A stretch of 64,000 bases of DNA, from NCBI GenBank assembly GCA_963575745.1, contig CAUYUJ010003636.1, positions 1-64,000 on the forward strand, in the 5' to 3' direction. The stretch is from Prorocentrum cordatum (Eukaryota; Sar; Dinophyceae; Prorocentrales; Prorocentraceae). Below the pieces are notes generated by a model that worked only from the letters and a program-made list of their open reading frames with translations, made no database searches and was not told the origin of the DNA. Positions 1 to 10,702 of this stretch are shown here, piece after piece. Numbering within the stretch: the stretch's first letter is position 1; each line of letters opens with the position of its first letter. The position numbers and the translations under genes are program-made.

Positions 1-1077
1 ATGTCGGATCATGCGCGAGGGGCCTGGGCCGCCGCGCGCGCGCGGCGGCCCTGGCCCCTTTCTGCATGGGAAAATGCATAGTGCGCTCGGCTGCCCACTG
101 CCATTCCGTGAAGGAACATGTACCCTGCGCGAGGGGCCAGGGCCGCCGCGCGCGCGGCGGCCCTGGCCCCTTCTGCATAGGAAAATGCATAGTGCGTTCG
201 GCGGCCCTGGGCCTTTCTGTGTAAGGAAAAATACAATGCGGGAAAAGCCAGGGCCGCCGCGCGCGCGCGGCGGCCCTTGCCCGTGCTGGATGGGAAAATG
301 CATAATGAGTGCGGCGGCCCTGGCCCGTTCTGCATTGGAAAATGCATAGTGCGCGCGGCGGCCCTGGCCCATTCTGCGCGGGAAAATATACAATGCGCGA
401 GGAGCCAGGGCCGCCGCGCGCGCGGCGACCCTGCCGCGCGGCGACCCTGGTTATTCTGCGTGGGAGAATGCACTGTGCGCGCGGCGGCCCTGGCCCATAT
501 TGTGTGGGAACATATATCATGCGCGAGGGGGCAGTGGGGCCAGGGCCGCTGCGTGCGCGGCGGCCCTGGCCCGTCCTGGATGCGAAAATGCATGGTGCGA
601 GCGGCGGCCCTGGCCAGTCTGCGTTGGAACATATCACATGCGCGAAGGGCCAGAGCCGCCGCGCGCGCGGCGGCCTTGGCCCGTTCTGCATTGGAAAATG
701 TATCGTGAGTGCGGCGGCCCTGGCCCATTCTGTGCGTGAAGATATGCGATGCGCGAGGGGCCAGGGCCGCCGCGCGCGGCGGCCCTGGCCCGTTTTGGAT
801 GGGAAAAGGCATAGTGCGCGCGGCGGCCCTGGCCCATTCGAGGCGGAAAAATCTACAATGCGCGAGGAGGGTACTGGGCGCCGCGCGCGCCGGTGGCCCT
901 GGCGGTTGGTTGGGAAAATGCATAGTGCGTGCGGCGGCTCTGGGCCCATTTGTGTTGGGAATTGTTAGATGCGCGACGGGCCAGAGCCGCCGCGCGCGCG
1001 CGGCCTGGCCCGCGTCTGTATGGGAAAATTGCAAAATGCATTGCGCGGCCATGATCCATTCTGCGTGGTGTATATCT
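1..1077. repeat. GC-rich palindromic tandem array, part 1
   Basis: About nine units of roughly 115 bp. Each unit has a palindromic core in which GGGCCGCCGCGCGC runs into its own complement GCGCGCGGCGGCCC, followed by TTCTGNNTGGGAAAATGCATAGTGCG and a second half-core GCGGCGGCCCTGGCCC. Long open frames rich in RAAARAAALA on both strands come from the repeat itself. No gene is seen. Confidence 0.93.
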
Positions 1078-1175
1078 ATTTTTCATATATATATATATAT
1101 TATATTTTACGTAAATTAACATATATAATATTTTTATTTATATAGTTCTAATTTAATATATCTATATATTATCGT
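1078..1175. other. AT-rich interruption inside the palindrome array
   Basis: About 100 bp of nearly pure A/T (TATATATAT runs, ATTTTTATTTATATAG) splits the otherwise extremely GC-rich array. The repeat resumes immediately on its right side. It could be an insertion, a duplex-unwinding element or a decayed unit. Confidence 0.8.
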
Positions 1176-1775
1176 GAGGGGCCAGGGCGCCGCGCGAGCG
1201 GCGGCCCTGGCCGGTTCTGGATGGGAAACTGCATAGTGCATGCGGTTGCCCAGGGCCATTATCTGTAGGACAATTTACCATGTGCGGTGGGCCAGGGCCG
1301 CCGCGCGCGCGGCGGCCCTGGCCGCTCTTGTATGGGATGAGGATATATAGAAGCTGCGGTTGGCACTGGACCATTTCTTGTGTTGGTTCTTCAATATTCA
1401 TGCGCGAGGGGCCAGGGCCGCCGCGCGCGCGACGGCCCTGGCCCATTCTGTATAGGAGAATGCATCGTGCGTGCGGCGGCCCTGGCCCATTCTGTGTTGG
1501 AAAATATACCACGCGCGAGGGGCCAGGGCCGCCGCGCGCGCGACGGACCTCGTCCGTTCTGTATGGGAAATGCATAGTGCGTGCGGCGGCCCTGGCCCGT
1601 TCTGCGATAGAAAATATACCATGCGCGAGGGGCCAGGGCCGCCGCGCGCGCGGTGGCCCTGGCCCGTTCTGTATGGGAAAATGCATAGTGCGCGCGGCGG
1701 CCCTTGGCCATTCTGTGAAAATATACAATGCGCGAGGGGACAGGGCCGCCGCGCGCGCGGCGGCCCTGCGATTTA
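1176..1775. repeat. GC-rich palindromic tandem array, part 2
   Basis: About five further units of the 115-bp repeat, the best preserved lying at roughly 1395-1740. The spacer motif is GGAAAATATACCATGCGCGAG. Unit-to-unit changes are mostly single-base. No gene is seen. Confidence 0.92.
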
Positions 1776-1960
1776 ACTTGGGCCTGATGTACGCGCGCGG
1801 TCAAGGTGCGCCCATCCTGTTGTGCAATGCGCGTTGGGCGATGGCGCTGGCGGCGAAGATTTGGGCCAAAATGGCTGTGGGGGGCGGTTGGGGGCGAGGG
1901 GGTGGGGCGACAGAGGTGGTGATATCCACGCCAGAACTTCAGGGCCTGCGTGGTTTAACG

Positions 1961-2815
1961 AATCCCACCAGCCCTCCGGGCGTAGGTGGTTTAACAGACT
2001 TTGTTTTCTCTCTTTCCACAACCCCTCCTTCCCCTGTTCGGGAGATGGGTTTACCCCTCCACCTACCCCCTCCCCTGGGCCCGGCAGGGGGGGGGGGGGG
2101 CACGAGGCGCTAGAACCCCTAAGATGGCTCCAAGGGGGCCTCAAAGAGCCCAAGATGGTCTCCAAGATGGCGCACAATAGCTCAAGATGGCTCAAGCTAG
2201 CCTCCGACATACCTCCACGAGGCCCCAAGACAGCCCCAAGACGGTTTCAAGTGCCCGCCGAGCCCTCCAAGGCCCCCCCCAAGAGGCCAAAATGGCTCCA
2301 AAACCAAAAGAAAATCAATGTGTTTGGCGTTCCCGCCTTTTCGCTTCCGACGGGCTTCGGAGGCTTCAAGATCGCCCCAATATGGCCCAAGAGATCTCCA
2401 AGAGGGCCCCAAGAGGGCCCCAAGAGAGCTCCAAGAGCGCCCAAGAGCGCCCCAAGAGCGCTCCGATAGGGCCCTGAGGCGCCCTTTTTGAACCTCAGGG
2501 GAGGGGGGGGGGAGGGCTGAATCGGGGACCCCCCCTCTTTTGAGCCATGGGGCCCAAGAGAGCCCCAAGAGACCTCTCAGACCGCCCCCCCCCCCCAAAG
2601 AGCCCCAAGAGGGCCCCAAGATGACCCCAAACGAGCCCCAAGAGGGCCCCAAGAGGGCCCCAAGAGGACACCAAGAGGACCCCAAGAGGACCCCAAGAGA
2701 GCCCCAAGATAGCTCCAAGAGACCTCCGCGAACCTCTCACAACAACACCTCAACTCGCCTGTGCATCGTTGTTGGGTGGGCTTGAGGGGATACGCGAAGC
2801 GTCAATAATTCGCGT
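1961..2815 (+). repeat. Dispersed composite element, copy A
   Basis: Starts with a block (AATCCCACCAGCCCTCCGGG, then GGTGGTTTA, then TTTACCCCTCCACC and CCCCTCCCCTGGGCC) that recurs at 54848. The middle is CCAAGAGGGCC-type repeats with an A-rich core (AAAGAAAATCAATG, near 2305). It ends in GAGGGGATACGCGAAGCGTC AATAATTCGC (about 2783-2815), a small hairpin ACGC-GAA-GCGT. Copies B and C share the same order of parts. No protein motif is visible, so it looks like a non-autonomous dispersed repeat of unknown mechanism. Confidence 0.65.
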
Positions 2816-2822
2816 TTGCAAC

Positions 2823-3450
2823 ATCCTTCCCCTTTGGGGAGGGGGGGGGCACCTTGCCCCTGGGCCTGGCCGGGAGGGGCGCGAAGATTTAGAGCGACAA
2901 GGACGGCGCAGGATGATTTCAAGAGGACCCCTGATCGCTAAATATGGCCGTCGAGGGGGCGGAATGCCTCCAAGATGCCCAAAACCGTTCCAATGCGACT
3001 CCAAGTGTCAACGGAGCTTCTCAAGGGTACCCCGAATATGTCATCACCCTTCAAATGTGGTGTTTTGTTAAACGTTGTTTGCCTTTTCGATTGTTCGCCT
3101 CCGACGGGCCCCCGAAGCGCTACGATGGCCCGAAAGAGCCCGACGGGCCCAGAAGGGTTCCAAGGCGGCCCCAATTGCACCCGAGAGCGCCACATGAGGG
3201 TCACAAGAGATGCTTTGTCGGACCCCAGCGGGGGGACTGATATTGAGTACCTCTCTTCATTGATTGATGGCCTTCATGCCGGCCCCAAGAAAGCCCCCGA
3301 GGGCCTGGGGAGGGCCCCAGGTCTCAAACTTCATCATTACCGGCCTCCTTCAATCATGATATGCGTAACACCGCCCCAAATAGACACCCTGCCTGGGCAT
3401 CGTTGATGGATGAGCTGGCGGGGACACGCGAAGCGTCAAAGAATGGCGCG
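2823..3450 (+). repeat. Dispersed composite element, copy B
   Basis: Begins with CTTCCCCTTTGGGGAGGGGG and CCCCTGGGCCTGGCC, the same start block as copies A and C. The middle carries an A/T-rich core followed by TTCGCCTCCGACGGGCC (near 3095), and the end is GGGGACACGCGAAGCGTC (about 3420-3440) after TGGGCATCGTTGATGG. It sits head to tail directly after copy A. Shorter and more diverged than the others. Confidence 0.55.
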
Positions 3451-3489
3451 GGCGGGGGGATGGGAGGAGATCGTCATCCCTCCTCTTGC

Positions 3490-3733
3490 CCCCTGTTCCC
3501 CGTATTCGTCCTCCTCGTCGTCCCCCGTACCCCTCACTCCTCCAATTCCTGCACTTCCTTCACCTTCTTTCTCCTCCTCCGCTTCTCCTCGTCCCCTCCT
3601 CCACCCCCTCCCCCACCTCCTCCTGCTCCTCCTACTCCTCTTCCTGCTCCTCCTCCTGCTCCCCCCCCTCCTCCTCCTCCTCCTCCTCCTCCTCCTCCTC
3701 CTCCTCCTCCTCCTCCTCCTCCTCCTCCTCCCC
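3490..3733. repeat. CCT/TCC triplet tract
   Basis: Pyrimidine-rich strand made mainly of CCT repeats, purest from 3660 to 3730. It reads as poly-Pro, poly-Ser or poly-Leu on plus and poly-Gly or poly-Glu on minus, so the open frames crossing it are not evidence of a gene. About 200 bp of unrecognised sequence follows up to the minisatellite at 3945. Confidence 0.95.
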
Positions 3734-3944
3734 CCCGAGGTAGCCAGGGGGGCCTCTGAAGAGGCGAACGGGGCAATTCGTTTGGGAACCGTTTCTGGAT
3801 CGGATCGGCCAGTGGGGCACGAGCAGCTTTGTGGACTGGGTCACCACCGTCCTCGGATGCGCGAATGCTTCTTTTAGCTGGCTCAGAAGCGCAGATATCC
3901 ACATAGGAACCAGACAATCGGCTTCAACCGATTTTTGCAGGGGC

Positions 3945-4733
3945 GCCGAATTGAGTGGGCGACTGCATTGGGTGACTGTGTTTGGTGGCTGCGCTGGGTA
4001 AATGTGTTGTGTGGCTGCTCTGGGCGACTGTGTTGGGCGGCTGTGTTGATCGACTGTGTTGGGTGACTCTGTTGGGTGACTGCGTCAGGTGACTGTGTCT
4101 GTTGACTGCGTTGGACGACTGTGTTGGGCTACTGTGTTGGGCTACTGTGTTGGGTGACTGCGTTGGGCGCCTGTGTTGCGCTACTCTGTTGGGCTACTGT
4201 GTTGGGTTACTGTGTTGACTGACTGCGTTGGGTGACTCTGTTGGGTGACTCTGTTGGGTGACTGCGTGGGCAACTGTATTGGGTGACTTTAATGGGCGAC
4301 TGTGTTGGATGACTGCGTCAGGTGACCGTGTCTGGTGACTGCGTTGGGCGACTGTGTTGAGCTACTGTGTTGGGCGACTGTGCTGGGTGACTGCGTTGGG
4401 CGACTGTGTTGAGCTACTGTGTTGGGCGACTGTGTTGGGCTACTGTGTTGACTGACTGTGTTGGGTGACACTGATGGGTGACTGCGTTGGACGACTGTGT
4501 TGGGCGGCTGTGTTGATCGACTGTGTTGGGTGGCTGTGTTGGGTGACTGCGTCAGGTGACTGTGTCTGTTGACTGCGTTGGGCGACTGTGTTGGGCTACT
4601 GTGTTGGGCTACTGTGTTGGGTGACTGCGTTGGGCGACTGTGTTGCGCTACTGTGTTGGGCTACTGTGTTGGGCTACTGTGTTGACTGACTGTGTTGGGT
4701 GACTCTGTTGGGTGACTGCGCTGGGTAAGTGCG
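3945..4733. repeat. 13-bp minisatellite (GGGYKACTGTGTT)
   Basis: About 60 imperfect copies of a 13-bp unit, variants TGACTGCGTTGGG, CTACTGTGTTGGG and CGACTGTGTTGGG. Variants are interspersed in short blocks, and a block near 4080-4250 resembles one near 4560-4700, which suggests block duplications. Reads as repeated TQSPNTVAQHS on the minus strand. Confidence 0.93.
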
Positions 4734-4955
4734 GGCGTAGAGTGCGGGGTGCGAGGGCGGGGTGCGAGTGCGAAGTGCGAGTGTGGATTGCGAGTGCGGG
4801 CGTAGAGCGTGGGGTGCGAGTGCGGGGTGCGAGTGCGCAGCGCGAGTGTGAAGTGCGAGTGTGGGCGTAGAGCGCGGGGGTGAGTGTGGGGGGAAGTGCG
4901 GGGTGCGAGTGTGCAGTGCGAGTGTGAAGTGCGAGTGTGGGCGTAGAGTGTGATG
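4734..4955. repeat. GCGAGTGYGR short-unit minisatellite
   Basis: Tandem units of about 10 bp, GTGCGAGTGC, GTGCGAAGTG and GGGCGTAGAG, directly abutting the 13-bp minisatellite. Two longer blocks, each ending GGCGTAGAGCG, repeat about 60-70 bp apart. No gene. Confidence 0.85.
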
Positions 4956-5797
4956 GGCGGCCGTGCGCCCCGAAATGGCCTGCTTTATAGACATGCACGA
5001 TCGCTGCCCCAGAGACATACGCAACCCATGCGATGGGACCCACGACGGCCTGGTGCGTGGTGACCTCGCCTGCCTTACTGCGGCCATAGTGCCGCTGCAG
5101 AAACGCATCCGCCGCTTCGGCCAGCTCAGGGCAGCCGTAGTCCACAGCATGCGCGGCCAAGGCCTCAACCTCATACTCCTCTCCTGCCTCCTTGGCTGCC
5201 TTGACTCGGTTCCGCAGGTAGCACCCAAGCAAATCCGGTGCCGCCGCGACATGCGCCAGGGCCGGGTCGGTGTCGATCTCGTGCATGACCTCCTTGCGCC
5301 TGGCTAGCTCCTGGATGGAGTCTGGCAGAGGAGCCCGCTGCTGCTTGGCCTGGTGGTGGTTGCCCAGCCACTTGGCGTCTGGGCCCTGCATGGTGACCCG
5401 AAGGTGCTCCTCGAGCTCCGTCGGGTTGAAATCCTTGAGCTCCTCTGGTGCCTCTACCCACCCTGACGGCGGCTGTGTCTCAGAGCCCGCACCCTTGTGG
5501 CTGGCCTCCTGCACAGCTTCCGACGGCTCCGGATCGGCAACGGCAGTGATGCTGCCGCACTTCTTGCCACCTCCTTTCGCACTTGCTGCGGGAGTCGGTC
5601 CTCTCTCCTGGGCCCCTGCCGCAGCCGCCTCGCCTGCCCTCTTGGAGGCCTCCTCAGCATCGTGCGCCTGTCGCAGCGCAGCAATCCGCTTGTCCGCCTC
5701 CTCGTGCGAGCCCACCTTGGGGCCGCCGTTGGGTCCGCCCCTCTTGATCAGCTGCATCTGCACGGTGAGATCGAGCAAACCTACCTTGCCGATCGGT
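4950..5797 (-). CDS. Hypothetical protein fragment with C-terminal membrane segment
   Basis: A minus-strand frame free of stops with ordinary, mixed amino-acid composition, unlike the repeats around it. From the 5' side it reads GKVGLLDLTVQMQLIKRGG, an Ala/Glu-rich helical stretch (DKRIAALRQAHDAEEASKR), an acidic stretch (VEAPEELKDFNPTELEEHL), further helical sequence (EAGEEYEVEALAAHAVDYG) and a hydrophobic segment near the end (VVGPIAWVAYVSGAAIVHVY), a possible single membrane span. I do not recognise the family. The 5' side runs into GGA-rich repeats and the 3' side into the minisatellite without a stop, so the true ends (probably splice sites) are not known. It may be an exon of a larger gene or remains of a mobile element. 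No RT, endonuclease or protease motif is seen in it. Confidence 0.4.
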
Positions 5798-5812
5798 TTG
5801 TGCGAGTGCGGG

Positions 5813-6115
5813 CATGGAACAAGACGGACGAGGAGGGGAAAGGAGGAGCAAGGACAGGAAATGGAGGAATGGAGGACGAAGGGGAGGAGGAGGAGGAGGA
5901 GGAAGAGGAGGAGGAGGATGGGGAAGCAGCAGTAGAGCAGGGCAGGAACATGAGGGACGAGGAGGGGGAAGGCGGAATAAGGACAGGAAATGGAGGAATC
6001 AAGGACGAGGAGAAGGAGGAAGAGGAGGAGGAGGAAGCAGCAACAGAGCAGGGCAATAACAAGACGGATTTGGAGGGGGGAAGCGGAGTAAGGACAGAAA
6101 GCGGAGGAATGGATG
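5813..6115. repeat. GGA-rich tandem repeat, about 2.5 copies
   Basis: A roughly 125-bp unit: AGGACAGGAAATGGAGGA, then a GAGGAGGAGG tract, then AGCAGTAGAGCAGGGCA, then AACAAGACGGACGAGGAGG. Copies start near 5813, 5943 and 6050, the last truncated. The GGA tract length differs between copies, so units duplicated first and the tract then expanded or shrank. Confidence 0.8.
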
Positions 6116-6241
6116 GAGCGCCTCGAATGCACCATCCCTGCAGCGATGGCCATCGCGTAGGAAGCGCTGGCCAAATCCATGTGGCAAACTTCTCCTTGAA
6201 GAAAACGAACACGTGCTTCGGGCAGATGTTGCAGGAGCCAC

Positions 6242-6700
6242 ATGCGAGTTCCGCAACTGGGACCATCGACGGAGCTCCCTATGTGGCCACGAAGCGTTGT
6301 GCTGGGCGCAGGAACTGCATGCGAACTGCGCTGGGACCATCGGTGGAGCTCCCTACTGGGCCACGGAGCGCTGTGCTGGGTGGGGGAACCGAATGCGAAC
6401 TGCGCCACTGGGGTCTTCGGTGGAGCTTCCTATGGGGCCCCGAGACGCTGTACTGGGTGGGGGAACCGCATGTGAACTGCGCCACTGGGACCTTCGGTGG
6501 AACTCCCCATGGGACCACGAAGCGCTCTACTGGGTGGGGGAACCGCGTACCAACTGCGCCACTGGGACCTTCGGTGGAGCTCCCTCTGGGCCACGGAGCG
6601 CTGTGCTTGGTGGGGGAACCGAATGCGAACTGCGCCACTGGGATCTTCGGTGGAGCTCTCTATGGGGGCACGAAAAGCTGTACTGGGTTCCAAGAAGTCG
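6242..6700 (-). repeat. 77-bp satellite, locus 1 (about 6 units)
   Basis: Units of about 76-78 bp built around GCGAACTGCGCCACTGGGAC, then TTCGGTGGAGCTCCC, then CACGAAGCGCTGTACTGGGT and GGGGGAACCG. This is the reverse complement of the array at 61.5-63.3 kb. Units near the left edge (6242-6360) are shorter and more diverged. Open frames on both strands are by-products. The right edge runs into unique sequence at about 6700. Confidence 0.9.
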
Positions 6701-7290
6701 TCGGTCTGCCGCGTTTGCGGCGTCCACTCGGCCAACACACATCGAAACTCATTGGTCCGAATTCACACCCAGAAGGTGCATATTTTAAGGATCCGCCAGA
6801 TCACCGACACCAGCTGGGACGCCGCCGCCATCATGCTGTTGACGTCGTCGCCGCGGTCGTAGTGCCAGAGGGCAAGCCCAATCAACATCGAATTGGAAAC
6901 TGCATCGAATCGGACCACATCGGCACCGAGTCGGAATCGAATCGGATGGGCCGTGCCAAGATGCACAACGACGCCATGCACACATCGAGCCGCATTGGAT
7001 TCTCGGAATACTGGAATCGAATTGGACCAGACTGGCTAGAATCACTGTCGAACCCGATCGAAATGCACCCTGAGAAGGTCCGCCGTGCGGTCTTTGCCCA
7101 CAGAGTCGTAAACATGCATATGTGATGAAGGGGTTGGTCGGATGACCAACTTCTCTTATGTAGGCAGGAGATACGAATTCCGGTCTGAGTGCAAACAGCA
7201 GCAGAAGGACGTGAAACAAAGACGGGAAGAGAGGAGCGAACCAAGGGGGCAGTAGCACTGTAACTGAGAGGGTCAGCCGTGCCGTCCTTA
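6701..7290. other. No gene seen; short GAATCGGA-type repeat
   Basis: Contains an imperfect repeat of GAATCGGA/GAATTGGA between 6889 and 7030 (for example CGAGTCGGAATCGAATCGGA). A short frame near 6690-6780 has two Cys and several His but wrong zinc-finger spacing. Otherwise nothing recognised. Confidence 0.6.
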
Positions 7291-7295
7291 TCCAC

Positions 7296-7403
7296 GGAGT
7301 CGCACTCCAGGGCGTATTTCAGCGTCACTCCGCGGGCGTCGAGCCACAGAACGAGGTCCTCTTTCGTGAGGCGGGCCCACTCCCCCGCGCAGACGCGGCG
7401 GTC
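7296..7403 (-). CDS. Exon-like island, unknown protein
   Basis: A 36-residue minus-strand stretch of normal composition (VCAGEWARLTKEDLVLWL, then DARGVTLKYALECDS). It is bounded upstream by a pyrimidine-rich CCCCCACACAG acceptor-like sequence and downstream by a possible GTGGAT donor. The part LTKEDLVLWLDARGV resembles the helix-turn-helix of SAP-type DNA-binding motifs, but it is too short to assign. The splice sites are inferred only. It could be one small exon of a gene whose other exons lie outside or are hidden among repeats. Confidence 0.35.
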
Positions 7404-7529
7404 CTGTGTGGGGGCCCTCGTCGTCGGCGTCGTGGTCCTATGCCTCGTCCCAAGATTTCGAGGCGAAGCCTGCCGTGGCGACGAGGCACCAACGGGAGGC
7501 ACAAGAAAATTCACTGGTCGACCCACGCG

Positions 7530-7592
7530 TCGTCGCCGTCGTCGTCCTCCTCCTCCTCTTCTTCCTCCTCCTCCTCCTCCTCTCCAGCTGTA

Positions 7593-7625
<33 letters not shown>

Positions 7626-7626
7626 A
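7530..7626. repeat. TCC and CTG microsatellites
   Basis: TCC/TCT repeat (about 7539-7582) followed after a short spacer by a pure CTG tract (about 7597-7625). CTG reads Leu/Cys/Ala in the three plus frames. Confidence 0.95.
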
Positions 7627-7639
7627 AACGCGGCGGGCC

Positions 7640-9008
7640 CACGTCGAAACCGTGGGCGTCAGTCCTGAGCCCAGGACTGGCCTGGCCATGACTGGTAATT
7701 AGGTGTAAGCTCGGCAACCCCCGAGATAACGATGAAGACGATGGTGACGCTGCAGGCTCGAGAGAGGGGGCGGGTGGGCGAAGTAGAGCAGAGCGATGTC
7801 CGCGCAGCGAATGAGAGAAGCCGAGGGTCCACACTGAGCACCCAAGGTCCCAAACCACACCCAACAAACAACGGACGAGGCAGGATGAAGATGAATCTGG
7901 CTGAAAACAACCACTGGGAATCTCTCAGTGCCGGCGGGTCTGGAAGACATATCGGGCACCATGGCCGTTCCAGAACGTTCTGGGACACTCTGAGAGCGCT
8001 CCAGAAAGCTGTGGACCAATCTATCCTCGTCCTGGGCTTGCCTGAAACCAGCTAGCATGGCTAAGAGCCGGGCCTGCTATGTCTGTTTCTTCGCCCTGGT
8101 CCTGGGAGAATCTGCCTGGCTTCTGGGCCTTCATGATTCCTTGGGGCGGCGGCGGAAAACCACGATGCAGCCCGGGTACACCGAAGAACGGGCCCGCAGG
8201 AGCAGAAAGGGATCAGGAACTGCTGCGCATGAAGACACAACTACATAAACATACATGTTCTTGAATAGGCACTCTACCCTTTAAGCCTGGCGCGCAGAGC
8301 GCGCGTCAGGGGCGGCACTGGAGGCGCCACCAGGGGGCCAGCGCAGATCCAAGAGATGAGAGCGGGCCTTTGGGAATGTGTGTCTGTGTGACGTTTTCCT
8401 CCTCGGAGGGCTCAACCCCCCTCCCGCTCTTGGCGCCGGCTGGCGCGAGGCGTGGCGGGCCGTGTGCTGTACTTGTGGCGACGCCGCTCGACTGCCTCGA
8501 CGCCGCGGCCGCATCGTGGTCCGCATCGCCGGCTGCCCTGGGGACATCTGCTGCGATGCCACGGACGTCCCCATCCACACGTGGAGGAAGAACAGGCTGC
8601 ATGAAGATGAACTGTCGGAGGTCCGTGCGGGCCTCTGGGCACTTAACATGTGGACGCGGTCCCAAGAAACCCTCGCAAGAAACACAGCCGTGAAACCCGC
8701 GCGCGAGATGCACACGGGGGGGATCCAAAGTACCCTTAACGGAGCAGCTCCTTCAACGGCCGCGGCAAGTAACCGCACGGCGCGCGTAGCGAAGAAACCC
8801 GGAGCACTCTGAAGAAGAGCGCATGGTTTCTTGATGTGCGCCCCCACTGCATATTCATGCCTTCTCTGGTCTTCGGACACGTGAACCGACGCCTTAATAG
8901 CCAAGACTGGCCAAAACGCCTTCGACTGTTCACCCAATCCGGGTCGCGCGTCCTGCACGTGCAGGGCCTGACCTGCTGGCTCGCCCTGCTCGCAGTTAGG
9001 CCATCTAG
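7640..9008. other. No supported gene
   Basis: Several overlapping open frames on both strands reach 100-250 codons, for example around 8281-9033 on minus and 8378-8812 on plus. Their composition is what GC-rich random sequence gives (Arg, Ala, Pro, Ser rich), they contradict each other in strand, and I see no domain. Left unassigned. Confidence 0.5.
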
Positions 9009-9009
9009 A

Positions 9010-9470
9010 GTCGACTCTTCCTCGCCTCCTCAAGCTCTTCCTTGACCGCGATCACGCCTGCTTTGGTCTCCATGGTCAAATCCAGGAGGCTCTTGGCATA
9101 GATAACTAAACTGCGCAGCAGGAATTCTGCCTAAATCGCGTGCTCTGCCACACAAGCAATGCTACACGCTGTGTGGGCATCCTTGACCGTCTCCCTGATC
9201 TCGTAGAAGCACTCCTTTCTCTTGCCTGGACCCCGCGGCACCAGTCACTGAAGTGTTGGCTCCTGGCTGCTGAGAAAAGCGATCCCCCACGTTAGTACAA
9301 TGAGGCCACGCAGTCCGCAGCCTCAGCACATGTCAATGACTGTCCTCGCTGCGGCATCGCTCCGCGCCGTCCTCCTTCTCACATTCGACGTCGATCGCCT
9401 CGTGGTATTGTTTCTTGGCGCTGCCGAGCTGCGCGTCGGCGGTGGTGCAAGGTCGGCGAGGTCGTCTGCC
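9010..9470 (-). pseudogene. Decayed coding-like stretch, helical protein
   Basis: On the minus strand, one frame from about 9240 to 9012 reads KRKECFYEIRETVKDAHTAC, then a TAG stop, then AEFLLRSLVIYAKSLLDLT and METKAGVIAVKEELEEARKS. Composition and heptad-like spacing suggest alpha-helix or coiled coil. Upstream (about 9470-9340) another frame reads LGSAKKQYHEAIDVECEKED. The in-frame stop and frame change point to a decayed gene or retroelement ORF1 rather than a working protein. Family not recognised. Confidence 0.35.
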
Positions 9471-9779
9471 AGTGAGGCAGGGGCAAGACAAGCACGATCA
9501 ACATCGCATCGCCCTCGGGCATTCTTTGGGTCCGCAATCTCATCGCCACGCTTCCCCCGTGCAGCGGATTCGCGCTGGCCCAACCTCGAGCCTTCCTGTT
9601 GCGGACCTCTCGCGAAGCCGCGATCAGCTCGCGACCGGAGCGCCCGCGAGTGCCTCTGGAGCCCGAGACAAGGGCGAGGTCGCCCATCGCTGCTCCTTCG
9701 CAACGCCGCAATTCGAGGATCAACCGCCTCGCCCCGGCGATCTGAACGGGGGGGCCGCGCACCGCCCCGCGTCCTCGGC

Positions 9780-10070
9780 TCCACTGCAGCGGCAAAGCCG
9801 GCCACAGCTGGTTCTCCTCCTCTTCCTACATCGACCTTGCCCTGCTCCATTGCCTCCGTCCCCAGCTTCCTCCTCCTACCACTGCTCCTCCGTCCTCCTC
9901 CTGCTGCTCCCCCCTTCTGCTCTTTCTTCTTCCTTCTAGTCCTCGTCCTCGTCTTACTCGTCGTCCTACTCCTCAGTCCTCCTCCTCGTCCTCCTCCTCA
10001 TCATCATCAGCAGCAGCAGCATCATCATCATCATCATCATCATCAGCACCAACATCAACATCATCATCAC

Positions 10071-10141
<71 letters not shown>

Positions 10142-10390
10142 CCCTCCCTCTCCTACTCATCTTCCTCCTCATCTTCCTCCCTTTCCTCTTCCTCATTTCG
10201 TCCCTCCTCGTCGTCGTCGGCCTCTTCTGTCGTCCCCCTTCCTCCCTCCTCTCTCTCCGCCTCCTCCTCCGCCTCCTCCTCCTTCTCCTTTTCCCTCCAC
10301 CCTCCTCTCCCTCCTCCCTCCTCCCTCCTCCCTCTTCCCTCCTCCCTCCTCCTCCTCCTCCTCCTCATCCTCCTCCTCCTGGCTCAAGTC
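9780..10390. repeat. TCC, CAT/ATC and CCT mixed triplet tract
   Basis: Imperfect TCC/TCG repeats (9800-9995), then a CAT/ATC tract with CAG and CAC interruptions (about 10000-10140, purest after 10070), then CCT/TCC repeats to 10380. On plus one frame reads poly-His flanked by poly-Pro; on minus poly-Met. No gene evidence within it. Confidence 0.95.
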
Positions 10391-10553
10391 CTGATCACAC
10401 CGCTGGAGGTGCAGGACGACAGCATTGCCGTTCAGGGAAGGCCCTGGGCGCTGGGGCTCGAGCGGGCCCCCCACGGCGTTTCGGCACCACGACCACGAAG
10501 TCTGTTTTCGCTCCCTTGTGCGCGCCCACGAGGCGCAGGGATCACAAGTCGCG

Positions 10554-10661
10554 ATGGCCAAGCAGCACAAGTTCATCACGTGCAATCGCCGCGGCTGTAA
10601 AGGCTGGGCTTGGTGTTCTACTGGTGCTAAGCATTGTGCTCAATGCGGCGGCCGTTTCAAG

Positions 10662-10702
<41 letters not shown>

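Noticed and set aside
9-1052. Long frames on both strands in the first kilobase
   Set aside because: Produced by the palindromic GC repeat, which lacks stop codons; no domain.
1865-2297. GCCAAAATGGCT at 1865-1876 and 2286-2297, like the palindromic core of the dinoflagellate spliced leader
   Set aside because: Only 12 bases match and the core is self-complementary; the rest of the leader is absent and the decamer repeats could give it by chance. No full or 15-nt relict leader found elsewhere.
3735-3905. Minus-strand peptide LKEAFAHPRTVVTQSTKLLV next to the TCC tract
   Set aside because: Two competing minus frames look equally plausible, no splice-site pair is convincing, and no family is recognised.
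4000-4960. CRISPR-like array
   Set aside because: The 13-bp and 10-bp units are contiguous minisatellites without unique spacers, and the context is eukaryotic.
6690-6785. Zinc-finger-like peptide CRVCGVHSANTHRN ... IHTQKVH
   Set aside because: The Cys-Cys to His-His spacing (15 residues, then 4) does not fit C2H2 rules, and the frame runs out of satellite sequence.
8281-9033. Minus-strand 250-codon frame and overlapping plus-strand 144-codon frame
   Set aside because: Arg/Ala/Pro/Ser-rich composition typical of GC-rich noise, no motif, and mutually exclusive strands.
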